A stretch of 64,000 bases of DNA from PXAP01 sp964421595 (GTDB lineage Bacteria; Bacteroidota; Bacteroidia; Bacteroidales; PUMT01). Positions 16,117-23,756 of the stretch are shown here, one piece after another. A program made the position numbers and the translations under genes. Numbering within the stretch: position 1 is the stretch's first letter; each line of letters opens with the position of its first letter. The notes under the pieces are model-generated. The model saw only the letters and a list, made by a program, of their open reading frames with translations, did not search any database and was not told the DNA's origin. The stretch spans positions 14,585-78,584 of the forward strand of contig CAYQXY010000028.1 of NCBI GenBank assembly GCA_964421595.1, read 5' to 3'.

Positions 16117-16656
16117 ATGAGAAATTTGATAATCTTAGCAGTCCTTACATTTTTTTTCATTAGTTGTGAAAAAGATAATTTTAGTGAAGAGAATCCTGAT
16201 GTTGGACAATTTGTCAATTTGCTTAAGACTGTCAAATAGGATAAATATGAATTTAATGAAAATGGTGAAAAGCTTTGGATAAAAATGCCAAAATTTGTGA
16301 AGGAGCAGATCCCATTATTAATTGATCTCTCACAGGATACTACTTTAGTGCGTCCTTATGATCATTTTCCGGTAAATCCTCTTTCGTCAATCCCACCTTA
16401 TAGAATGGACGATGGAGTTGAATCTATTATGATTGGTGAATACCTATTATGGTGTGCTGAAGGAATTATTAATGACAAAATATATCCATCACTGACTCCT
16501 GCGCTTAAAAACCAAAACTATAATAATGATAAAAGGCTTACAGGCAAAGAAATTCTGGAAGTTAGAGAAATCTATAAATCCTGGTGGGAGAATTATAGTA
16601 AAACTGACATAATAAGTGAATTACCATTAGAAGTTACAGATTATTGTTGGAGATAA
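16117..16656 (+). pseudogene. Lipoprotein gene (DUF4943-like) with an in-frame amber stop
   Basis: An ATG at 16117 starts a clean lipoprotein signal, MRNLIILAVLTFFFISCEKD, followed by FVNLLKTVK and then TAG at 16237-16239. The same frame continues after the stop with DKYEFNENGEKLWIKMPKF and on to the TAA at 16654-16656, without a change of frame. Without the stop the product would be about 179 residues, a normal size for the small DUF4943-type lipoproteins of Bacteroidota that I am reminded of. One base change could have created the stop. The part after it (from Met at 16285) would lack the export signal. A sequencing error or suppression would also explain it. Confidence 0.65.
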
Positions 16657-16880
16657 ATAACCACTTATTACTTCAACTTATATTACATGACATAGAAAAT
16701 CTGGAAAATTGTCATGAATACCTCTTTACCATCAGGTTTTAATTCTCCAAAGCCTGCATATACCGCCTTTCCTGTTCAGCAAGTAAACCTCTGCTGTTTA
16801 ATAGACGGGGTTACCTGACCTTTGCTTTACCATGATCAATAAACCAATTTTTGATAGGTTTTAAATTCAAGGCTAAATTA

Positions 16881-16926
16881 TTTGTGTATGTAAAATCATT
16901 AGCATATTTTTGTTTGCACACGTGTG
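16881..16926 (+). promoter_or_regulatory. Promoter and palindromic operator of the LacI-family gene
   Basis: TTTG at 16881-16884, a 20-base spacer and TATTTTTG at 16905-16912 match the Bacteroidota promoter consensus. A perfect 10-bp palindrome CACACGTGTG at 16917-16926 lies on the predicted transcript start, a typical place for an autoregulatory LacI-family operator. The leader to the ATG at 16953 would be about 35 bases. Confidence 0.65.
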
Positions 16927-16952
16927 TATTAAGAAATGATCAGCCTATTCTG

Positions 16953-17951
16953 ATGAGAATTACTATTAAGGATATTGCAAGGGAATTGAATGTCCATCAT
17001 TCAACTGTTTCAAGGGCTATGCGGATGGATCCGCGCATAAAGTCAGAGACAGGGGAGATAATCCGGAATTATGCCATGGAGCATGGTTATTATGCCAATC
17101 TGAATGCTCTCAGATTAAGGAACAGTTTGCGGAATGTGATTGCGCTGATTGTTCCCAACATTAACCATCGTTTTTTTTCCAACATCATTAATTACCTGGC
17201 CGACCTCTGCTACGAAAAGGACTATATTCTTTCAATTTACCAGTCCAACGAGAATTTTGACCATGAACGCAGTTTTATAAAAAAACTAATTCAGCAGGAT
17301 GTCGCTGGAGTTATAGCATCAATTTCTGATAAAACAATAACTTCCGATCATTTCAGTGAGCTCAACAAATTAAATATTCCACTTGTATTTTTCGACAGGG
17401 TGCTTGATGATATAAAGGCTTCGCGAGTTACTGCAAATAACCGGGAAGTTGCTGAGAAGCTGGTTGTTAAGCTTAGTCGGATGGGCCGTTCCAGGATTGC
17501 ACACATATCAGGTTCTGATCATATCAGTGTTTTCCATAACAGGAACGAGGGGTATTTGAGTGGCATCAGAAAAATGAGATCTGATTATGCAAAGAGCATT
17601 TGTATTGAAGAACAATTCAGTCCCGAATCCGGCAGAAAAGCTGCAATTGAACTATTTTCAAAGGAAACCCGGCCGGATGCCATAATTTCAACATCATTCT
17701 TCCTTACCATGGGAATAGTCAGATACCTTAATGAGATAGATGTAAAGATATCTGATGAAGTCACCATTGCCGGCTTTGGCGACAGGATGTTTAATTCTTT
17801 GCTGAGCCCCGGCATAATTTCAATTGACCAGCCTGAGAAGGAGATGGCCATTGTTGCATTTGACCTCCTTCTGGAACAAATTGAATACAAGGGTGAACCC
17901 GAGAAATTCATATACAAGGATATTGAACTGAAATCTGAAATATTAACTTAA
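16953..17951 (+). CDS. LacI family transcriptional regulator
   Basis: The ATG at 16953 is chosen because the DNA-binding domain begins there (ITIKDIARELNVHHSTVSRA, a canonical LacI helix-turn-helix) and because the promoter lies between it and an earlier in-frame Met. The 332-residue protein then has the hinge-type RLRNSLRNVIALIVPNINH and a periplasmic-binding-protein-like effector domain, with VFFDRVLDDIKASRVTANN and VTIAGFGDRMFNSLLSPGI as usual landmarks. It stands directly before an alcohol dehydrogenase (13 bp gap) and an aldo/keto reductase, so it most likely controls a sugar-oxidation set in response to a sugar or sugar acid. The ligand is unknown. Confidence 0.92.
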   Translation: MRITIKDIARELNVHHSTVSRAMRMDPRIKSETGEIIRNYAMEHGYYANLNALRLRNSLRNVIALIVPNINHRFFSNIINYLADLCYEKDYILSIYQSNENFDHERSFIKKLIQQDVAGVIASISDKTITSDHFSELNKLNIPLVFFDRVLDDIKASRVTANNREVAEKLVVKLSRMGRSRIAHISGSDHISVFHNRNEGYLSGIRKMRSDYAKSICIEEQFSPESGRKAAIELFSKETRPDAIISTSFFLTMGIVRYLNEIDVKISDEVTIAGFGDRMFNSLLSPGIISIDQPEKEMAIVAFDLLLEQIEYKGEPEKFIYKDIELKSEILT

Positions 17952-17963
17952 AAACCTTAATAC

Positions 17964-19046
17964 ATGAAAGACATAATACCGGCCACAATGAAGGGAGCTT
18001 ATCTCCCCGGAGATAGTACAGTTGTTATGAAGGATATCCCTGTGCCGGAACCGGGACATGGGGAAGTACTTATCAAAACAAAGTCGTCTACCATTTGCGG
18101 AAGTGATATAAGGGCAATATATCATGAACATCTGGGGAAAGGCCCTGAAGGTTATAACAATAAGGTTGCCGGTCATGAACCTTCCGGACAGATAGTGAAG
18201 TGCGGTCCTGGTATGAGAAGATTTAAAGAAGGAGACAGAGTAGTTATTTACCATATTTCCGGATGTGGTGTATGTAATGATTGCCGTCGTGGATTCATGA
18301 TCAGCTGTACGAGTCCCCATCGTGCAGCCTACGGCTGGCAACGTGATGGTGGAATGGCACCATTTATTGTTGCAGAAGAGAAGGATCTTGTGTTGCTGCC
18401 TGATTCACTCAGTTATACCGATGGCGCACAGATAGCATGCGGATTCGGAACTTGCTATGAGGCCCTGGAAAAGATAGGGATATGCGGGAATGATGCTGTT
18501 CTTGTCGTTGGTTTGGGTCCTGTCGGACTTGCCACCCTTATGCTGGCAAAGGCAATGGGTGCACAGATGCTCGTTGGTATAGATACTGTTAAGGAGAGAT
18601 GCGAACTGGCCAGGGAGAAAAACCTGGCAGACCATATATTCCTTTCAGGTGAGAGTACTCTTAAAGAGGTCAGGGCACTTACCTTCGATGGTCAGGGTTT
18701 TGAACGAACCATTGATTGCTCGGGTAACACCTACGGAAGGCAGCTTGCAATTCGTGCCACCCGAAAATGGGGGAAAATGGCCATGGTGGGAGAGGGGGGC
18801 ACGGTAGAATTCAACCCGAGTCCTGATATCATTCATGATCAGGTGACAATATATGGTTCCTGGGTTACCAGTATCTGGCTCATGGAAGAACTGGTGGAGC
18901 GGATTGCCCGCTGGGGAATACACCCGGAGGAGCTTGTAACTCACAGATTTACATTGGATAAAGCGCCGGAAGCTTATGAGCTTATGGCCGGAGGTAAGTG
19001 TGGCAAAGTTGCTATAGTATTTGATGAGGAGGTGCGGGATGTTTGA
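17964..19046 (+). CDS. Zinc-dependent medium-chain alcohol/polyol dehydrogenase
   Basis: The 360-residue protein has the medium-chain dehydrogenase plan. The catalytic zinc region is STICGSDIRA with the following GHEPSGQIVKCG; the structural zinc loop is GCGVCNDCRRGFMISC with four cysteines; the NAD(P) loop is VLVVGLGPVGLATLMLA. All expected ligands are present and the length is normal. Family members oxidise sugar alcohols, L-threonine or sugars such as L-fucose or L-galactose. It is 13 bp after the LacI regulator and its stop overlaps the next gene, an aldo/keto reductase. With a GH29 fucosidase just after, oxidation of a deoxysugar is a reasonable inference, but L-fucose is not proven as substrate. 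Confidence 0.9.
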   Translation: MKDIIPATMKGAYLPGDSTVVMKDIPVPEPGHGEVLIKTKSSTICGSDIRAIYHEHLGKGPEGYNNKVAGHEPSGQIVKCGPGMRRFKEGDRVVIYHISGCGVCNDCRRGFMISCTSPHRAAYGWQRDGGMAPFIVAEEKDLVLLPDSLSYTDGAQIACGFGTCYEALEKIGICGNDAVLVVGLGPVGLATLMLAKAMGAQMLVGIDTVKERCELAREKNLADHIFLSGESTLKEVRALTFDGQGFERTIDCSGNTYGRQLAIRATRKWGKMAMVGEGGTVEFNPSPDIIHDQVTIYGSWVTSIWLMEELVERIARWGIHPEELVTHRFTLDKAPEAYELMAGGKCGKVAIVFDEEVRDV

Positions 19047-20076
19047 TAATAATTTATTCACTCCTGATCCCGATGGTGTAGACCCTGGTAGTATACCCTC
19101 CCGGAAATTATCTGCCGGCGGTGAGATACCCGTTATTGGTCTTGGCACTTTCGGGTCTGATCATGTATCGGCCGATCAGGTTGCCCATGCAGTAAGGCAG
19201 GCAATACTGCTGGGTTACAGGCATATTGACTGCGCCTCTGTATATGGAAATGAGCATAAGATCGGACCGGTTCTTTCTGAGCTTACGGATGGGGGACTGG
19301 ACAGAAGGGAGCTCTGGGTTACTTCAAAAGTCTGGAACAACATGCACGGGGAGGGACAGGTTCTGGAGTCATGCAAGAGGTCCCTTAATGATCTTAAACT
19401 GGATTATCTTGATATGTATCTTGTTCACTGGCCTTTCCCTAATCATCATGCAACTGGTGTTGATGTTGGCTCCAGGGATCCTCATGCAGTGCCATACATA
19501 CATGAGAACTTTATGAAGACCTGGAGACAGATGGAGGATCTGGTTGAAAGGGGACTGGTAAGGAATATAGGGACATCTAATATGACCATTCCGAAACTTG
19601 AGCTTGTTTTGAGGGATGCAAGGATCAAACCGGCATGCAATCAAATGGAGTTGCATCCTCATTTTCAGCAGCAGGAGCTTTTCGATTATGTGGTTGAAAA
19701 AGGGATAATGCCCGTCGGATATTCACCAATTGGATCACCTGCCCGCCCGGTACGTGACCGGACGCCTGAAGATACAGTGGATATTGAAGATCCGGTAATA
19801 GTGGAAATTGCCAAAAGGTTAAATGTGCATCCCGCAGAGGTATGTATTAAGTGGGCTATACAGCGGGGTCAGATTTCAATTCCTTTTTCCACAAAACGGA
19901 AAAATATGTTAAGCAACCTCAGAGCAGCCGTTTCTGACCCTTTAGATGAAAAGGACATGAAGGCTATTTCCGGAATTGATAAGAATTGCCGGCTTATAAA
20001 AGGACAGGTATTTCTCTGGCCGGAGGCAAAAGGATGGGAAGACCTTTGGGATCCGGACGGGAAAATTTCTGTATAA
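19039..20076 (+). CDS. Aldo/keto reductase
   Basis: The start at 19039 is supported by AGGAGG at 19027-19032 at good spacing, one of few strong ribosome binding sites here, and overlaps the dehydrogenase stop by eight bases. The 345-residue protein is a full AKR barrel: GYRHIDCASVYGNEHKIG gives the catalytic Asp and Tyr, WVTSKVWNN the Lys, and YLVHWPFP the His. The cofactor end is IPFSTKRKNMLSNLRAA. Such enzymes use NADPH to reduce aldehydes or keto sugars, or run as sugar dehydrogenases. Translation is coupled to the zinc dehydrogenase, so both probably act on the same sugar. Confidence 0.92.
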   Translation: MFDNNLFTPDPDGVDPGSIPSRKLSAGGEIPVIGLGTFGSDHVSADQVAHAVRQAILLGYRHIDCASVYGNEHKIGPVLSELTDGGLDRRELWVTSKVWNNMHGEGQVLESCKRSLNDLKLDYLDMYLVHWPFPNHHATGVDVGSRDPHAVPYIHENFMKTWRQMEDLVERGLVRNIGTSNMTIPKLELVLRDARIKPACNQMELHPHFQQQELFDYVVEKGIMPVGYSPIGSPARPVRDRTPEDTVDIEDPVIVEIAKRLNVHPAEVCIKWAIQRGQISIPFSTKRKNMLSNLRAAVSDPLDEKDMKAISGIDKNCRLIKGQVFLWPEAKGWEDLWDPDGKISV

Positions 20077-20380
20077 CCTGGTTTCGCTTGCTTAATGCCG
20101 GGTATTGATACCGGGTAATTAAAAATATAACAAAGGGGGTATTGAAATGAGCCAATGCTTCAGGTTTGGATATATCTAAATACTGAAGGTCCATGATGTC
20201 AGAGATTTTCTGAATGTTGATACAATAAATCGTTACGAAATCTTAATGGCGATGGGTAAATAAATGAACCAATAGTTGATGAGTTGATACCGGCAATTCC
20301 AGAATAAATCTAAATGTTTTTGTGTGACAATTTTATCATTCCCATAATGTGCATAAGGAATTAAACTAATACTCAATACT
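20077..20380. other. Intergenic region between aldo/keto reductase and GH29 genes
   Basis: No gene is visible in these 304 bases. There is a short hairpin near 20099-20120 (GGTAT/ATACC arms) without a T tract. No convincing promoter of the -33/-7 type was found before the GH29 gene. Confidence 0.4.
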
Positions 20381-21919
20381 ATGAAGCCACAAATAATTAT
20401 AATTGCAGTTTTGTCATTAATAATTATTTCCTGCCAGGAGCAGCCGCCAAAGTATAGCGCCGACTGGGAATCGCTGGGCCAGGTAAACCCGGTGCCGGAG
20501 TGGTTCAAGGATGCAAAGTTGGGCATTTATTTTCACTGGGGCGTCTATTCCGTGCCTGCCTATAGCAACGAGTGGTACCCAAGGAATATGTACAGGGATG
20601 GATCACGGGAGAACGTCCACCACATTGAAAACTATGGTAATCCTGAAGATTGGCCCTATCATTTTTTTATAACCGGAGCCGACGATAAGCAGGGAAATTT
20701 CAAGCAGTTTGCTCCCAGATTAAAATCTGAAGGCGGGAACTTCGACCCTCAGGAATGGGCGGATCTGTTTGCTGCATCTGGAGCGAAATTTGCCGGTCCG
20801 GTAGCCGAACACCATGATGGTTTCTCAATGTGGGACAGTGATGTCAACCCATGGAATGCACAGGATCATGGACCCGGAATGGACCTGGTCGGTTTGTTGA
20901 CCGATGCTTTCCGCGAAAGCGGAATGAAGATAATCCTTTCGATGCATCATGCCTACAATATAACCGGCTTTTTTGATAATGCCCCGGAAACGGATGATCC
21001 TGATCTGCAGATGCTGTACGGACAAATGGGACGGGAGAGAAATGAGGAGGTATGGCTCGAAAAGCACAAAGAGATTATCGATAAATACCAGCCTGATATT
21101 ATCTGGCAGGATTTCAACCTGCCTGAACTTACTGAGAAGGTGCTGCTGGAGTTTCTCGCCTACTACTACAACCGGGCTGATGAGTGGGGTAAAGAGGTGG
21201 TCAATACCTATAAGGATGCTCTTAATCACGAGGTCGGCGTGCTTGATTATGAGCGGGGGGGACCGGTAGACCTGACTGATTATTACTGGCTGACCGATGA
21301 TGCCATCAGTCGTTCAAGCTGGTGTTATACTGAGGGTATAACTTATTACAGGCCGGTTGAGGTTTTGCATGGTTTCTTTGACCGCATAAGCAAGAACGGG
21401 AACCTGCTTCTGAATATATCACCAATGGCAGATGGAACCATTCCCGACGGACAAAAGGAAATACTTCTGGCTATGGGCGACTGGCTCGGCAAATATGGTG
21501 AGGCTGTTTATGCTACAAGGGCATGGGTGAAGTTTGGTGAGGGCCCAACACAGATGGGGGCGGGGCATCATCATGCAGAAGGTGCAGGATTTATTCCTCC
21601 GACTGCCGGAACACCTGACGATATAAGATTTACCCGCAGTAAGGATAATAAAGATCTTTATGCCATAATTCTGGGCTGGCCTGAAGATGGCAGCACTGTA
21701 TCTATAACCACCTTGTCGAAAGGGAAGATTTATCTTGATAATTTGGAAGATGTCTTTCTGTTGGGGCCCGGAGATGAAGAATATATTCCTGTTGAACTTG
21801 TGCAGGATGAATCGTCTTTGCACGTCACTTTGCCCTACAAGCCGGCTGAGGAACTCGCATATGTAATAAAATTCAGTTTTTCGGAAAGTATACCCGTGTT
21901 ACGGTTGTCTGATAATTAG
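20381..21919 (+). CDS. GH29 family alpha-L-fucosidase lipoprotein
   Basis: The 512-residue protein has a lipoprotein signal ending in IIISC. The GH29 barrel begins with WFKDAKLGIYFHWGVYSVPA and continues with GAKFAGPVAEHHDGFSMW and PDIIWQDFNLPE, where the Asp of 'WQDF' stands at the place of the usual catalytic nucleophile in 'W-x-D-G'. A C-terminal beta domain is present (from about residue 400). The replacement of the glycine after the Asp is seen in some divergent members, so substrate specificity may be shifted. It releases alpha-linked L-fucose in the periplasm or at the surface. It fits with the LacI-controlled dehydrogenase genes upstream and the GH95/sulfatase set. Confidence 0.9.
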   Translation: MKPQIIIIAVLSLIIISCQEQPPKYSADWESLGQVNPVPEWFKDAKLGIYFHWGVYSVPAYSNEWYPRNMYRDGSRENVHHIENYGNPEDWPYHFFITGADDKQGNFKQFAPRLKSEGGNFDPQEWADLFAASGAKFAGPVAEHHDGFSMWDSDVNPWNAQDHGPGMDLVGLLTDAFRESGMKIILSMHHAYNITGFFDNAPETDDPDLQMLYGQMGRERNEEVWLEKHKEIIDKYQPDIIWQDFNLPELTEKVLLEFLAYYYNRADEWGKEVVNTYKDALNHEVGVLDYERGGPVDLTDYYWLTDDAISRSSWCYTEGITYYRPVEVLHGFFDRISKNGNLLLNISPMADGTIPDGQKEILLAMGDWLGKYGEAVYATRAWVKFGEGPTQMGAGHHHAEGAGFIPPTAGTPDDIRFTRSKDNKDLYAIILGWPEDGSTVSITTLSKGKIYLDNLEDVFLLGPGDEEYIPVELVQDESSLHVTLPYKPAEELAYVIKFSFSESIPVLRLSDN

Positions 21920-22215
21920 CAGAGGTTGATTTTCTTAATAAACATACCTTGTCCGACCTCCACATTGGGCATTTCAGCTTGGCCTGACTGAAAAAAAATA
22001 ACATAATCAATTGAATCTCTGTAAAATATTTTGTATATTTATAGTGAAATCGGCTGATTTTAAATTTTCTCCTTATATCAGAAATATTTCCAATTGCATT
22101 TTATTATTCGCCGGATGAAGGTGCAATGATAAAACTGCTCAGACAGTACTTCAGATTTTTGCATAAACACGGGTATAACATCTTTCAGGAATTATTAACC
22201 TAAAATTCTATTATT

Positions 22216-22425
22216 ATGAAAAACATGGTTAAAGTAATTGAAGTAATTGCATCATCGGAAAAGAGTTTTGATGACGCCGCCAGGGTAGCGGTGACCGAAG
22301 CCGGAAAAACAGTCAAGAATATCCGTTCAGTCTACATTAAGAACATGAATGCCAAGGTGGAAAATAATCAGATTGTTTCTTATGCCGTTAATGCTAAAAT
22401 TTCTTTTATGCTTGAAGAAAAGTAA
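22216..22425 (+). CDS. Dodecin family flavin-binding protein
   Basis: The 69-residue protein fits dodecin: VKVIEVIASSEKSFDDAARV, an alpha helix, then IRSVYIKNMNAKVENNQIVSYAVNAKISFMLE, the two long strands. Dodecins form hollow twelve-subunit assemblies that store or buffer flavin or coenzyme A. A start three codons later (MVKVIEV) is equally possible. The flavin-stacking Trp of archaeal dodecins is not obvious. It is upstream of a thiol-redox cluster, though no shared transcription is evident. Confidence 0.88.
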   Translation: MKNMVKVIEVIASSEKSFDDAARVAVTEAGKTVKNIRSVYIKNMNAKVENNQIVSYAVNAKISFMLEEK

Positions 22426-22573
22426 TTGTCATTTGACAGCAGGGTATTATGACTCTCCGGTAGTTTCATTGCTGGATTATATTGGCCGGTAAAATTTTTC
22501 CGGAAACCGGATTGATTGGTTATTGTCGTTTTCATGGCGGTGTAAAACTGAAGTCAGTTTTTTTTTCGACATC

Positions 22574-22603
22574 TTTTCCATCAGATATTGATGGAAAAGG
22601 AGG
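22574..22603 (+). promoter_or_regulatory. Hairpin next to a strong Shine-Dalgarno sequence
   Basis: A perfect 9-bp stem TTTTCCATC / GATGGAAAA with a 7-base loop (22574-22598) is joined directly to GGAGG (22599-22603), six bases before the ATG at 22610. Strong Shine-Dalgarno sequences are rare in this window. The hairpin could present or shield the site. Confidence 0.45.
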
Positions 22604-22609
22604 TTAAAT

Positions 22610-22741
22610 ATGGCTGAAAAGCAGGTAAAATTCTTCCACGATTCGCCCTCAGGTCTGTTGAGGTGGTTTTATATCTTTATGGGAACAGGTTTAATTCCAC
22701 TTACAGTAAAGCTGCTAACCTTTATTTTGCCCTTTTCGTAA
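22610..22741 (+). CDS. Possible small membrane protein overlapping the methyltransferase gene
   Basis: A 43-codon frame begins with an ATG after AAGGAGG (22597-22603) and reads MAEKQVKFFHDSPSGLLRWF, then a hydrophobic helix YIFMGTGLIPLTVKLLTFIL, ending at 22741. This is the layout of a single-pass small membrane protein with a basic N-terminal part inside. Its last 73 bases overlap, in antisense, the 3' end of the methyltransferase gene, which is unusual. I do not recognise a family. The strong ribosome binding site and the hairpin in front argue for translation; the antisense overlap argues for caution. Confidence 0.42.
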   Translation: MAEKQVKFFHDSPSGLLRWFYIFMGTGLIPLTVKLLTFILPFS

Positions 22742-23307
22742 GGCTGGCTTTGTTCAATTACATCAACAGCACTGAAACCGGCCCTGGCAATATAATCCAT
22801 ATACTCATCATAGGTTACCGCACCTGCCCAGCATTCGGCTACTGCTTCAGGATCGGAACTATATTCTGAGGGTACTGGTTCATCAGCATAAATATCACTT
22901 ATAGTAAACCGGCCACCCGGTTTAAGCAAACGGTAGATCTCCTTCCATACAAGGTCTTTTCTTCTGACATGGTTAAGAACACAATTCGAAATAATAAGGT
23001 CGGCAATAGAGCTTTCCAAAGGAATTTCTTCCAGCCCTGATAAAATGAATTCCACATTTTCTACACCAAGTTTTTGAGCTGTTTTTTTGCCTTTGGAAAT
23101 CATCCCGGGAGTTGAGTCTATACCATAAACGAAGCCATCAGGCCCAACAATTTCAGCCATCCTGACAACATCATTACCCCTGCCACTTCCCAGGTCAATG
23201 CAAATTTCTCCTGATATTATACCGCTTTTGTCCAGCGCTCCTCCGCAAGAGAGACAGCAACTGTCTTCCGCCAGTTGTGTGTACCTTTTATTAATGGCTT
23301 CTTCCAT
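22669..23307 (-). CDS. ArsM-like SAM-dependent methyltransferase
   Basis: The 212-residue protein is a class I methyltransferase: ICIDLGSGRGND near residues 36-46 is the SAM loop, YGIDSTPGMISKGKK follows, and LIISNCVLNHVRRKDLVW is motif IV. Two features point to the arsenite-methyltransferase-like subgroup: cysteines near the N terminus (Cys17, Cys18, Cys21 in DSCCLSCGG) and a later cysteine in AECWAGAVTYDEYM, comparable with the As(III)-binding thiols of ArsM. It is shorter than typical ArsM (about 260-350 residues), so a different thiol or metalloid substrate is possible. It is divergent from a Cys-containing peptide gene, a radical SAM/SPASM gene and a thioredoxin fusion; a shared thiol chemistry is inferred. 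Confidence 0.75.
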   Translation of the reverse strand: MEEAINKRYTQLAEDSCCLSCGGALDKSGIISGEICIDLGSGRGNDVVRMAEIVGPDGFVYGIDSTPGMISKGKKTAQKLGVENVEFILSGLEEIPLESSIADLIISNCVLNHVRRKDLVWKEIYRLLKPGGRFTISDIYADEPVPSEYSSDPEAVAECWAGAVTYDEYMDYIARAGFSAVDVIEQSQPYEKGKIKVSSFTVSGIKPVPIKI

Positions 23308-23520
23308 TTTTAAAATATTTTATTTGTGAATTAGTAATAATTTAAGTTGATTTCTTTTTGGCCCTGCATTACTGAGAAAAGTCTTTGACATAATCTATAT
23401 CGGCGACAAATCAACGTAATCGCTTTTCACCTTATTTAAATATCGTATCGAAAATCTGACCTCAAAAATAAGAAATTATTAAGGAATTATTTAAAAGGCT
23501 AGATTATTAGATATTTTAAT

Positions 23521-23528
23521 TATTTTTG
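23521..23528 (+). promoter_or_regulatory. Possible -7 element for the peptide/radical SAM operon
   Basis: TATTTTTG matches the Bacteroidota -7 consensus TAnnTTTG and is followed by G/C-poor DNA leading to the peptide ATG at 23603 (leader about 65 bases). No good TTTG is found about 20 bases upstream, so the promoter call is tentative. A mirror copy on the other strand at 23463-23470 could serve the methyltransferase gene. Confidence 0.4.
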
Positions 23529-23602
23529 CAGTGGTGGTTAAACAAGCTGCTTATTTATACTGAGTTTAGATAAAAGAATAATTGATAATTAATGATCTGA
23601 TA

Positions 23603-23698
23603 ATGAAAAGTCTGACAATTAAGAAAACAGAAAAAGCAGTTCAGCCTGCTCAGTGTTGTGCAAAGAAATCAAAAGTCATTGCCGGCTGCCATGATTAA
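23603..23698 (+). CDS. Short Cys-containing peptide, candidate RiPP precursor
   Basis: A 31-codon frame begins at 23603 and ends with TAA at 23696-23698, 58 bases before a radical SAM/SPASM gene on the same strand. The peptide starts MKSLTIKKTEKAVQP, a charged leader-like part, and ends AQCCAKKSKVIAGCHD, with cysteines at 18, 19 and 29 and a C-terminal Cys-His-Asp. SPASM enzymes commonly modify short peptides encoded directly upstream, forming thioether or other cross-links on Cys-rich cores. The size, position and Cys content fit such a precursor. There is no clear ribosome binding site, which is normal for this phylum. No family was recognised; the assignment rests on context. Confidence 0.6.
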   Translation: MKSLTIKKTEKAVQPAQCCAKKSKVIAGCHD

Positions 23699-23756
23699 AT
23701 TTCCGGATTCTGCCTGATAATAACCGGCCGGATTATATTGAAAAAATTCCAGTTCT

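Noticed and set aside
22126..22203. 25-codon frame before dodecin
   Set aside because: Reads plausibly (MIKLLRQYFRFLHKHGYN...) but has no ribosome site, no conservation evidence and too little length to support a gene.
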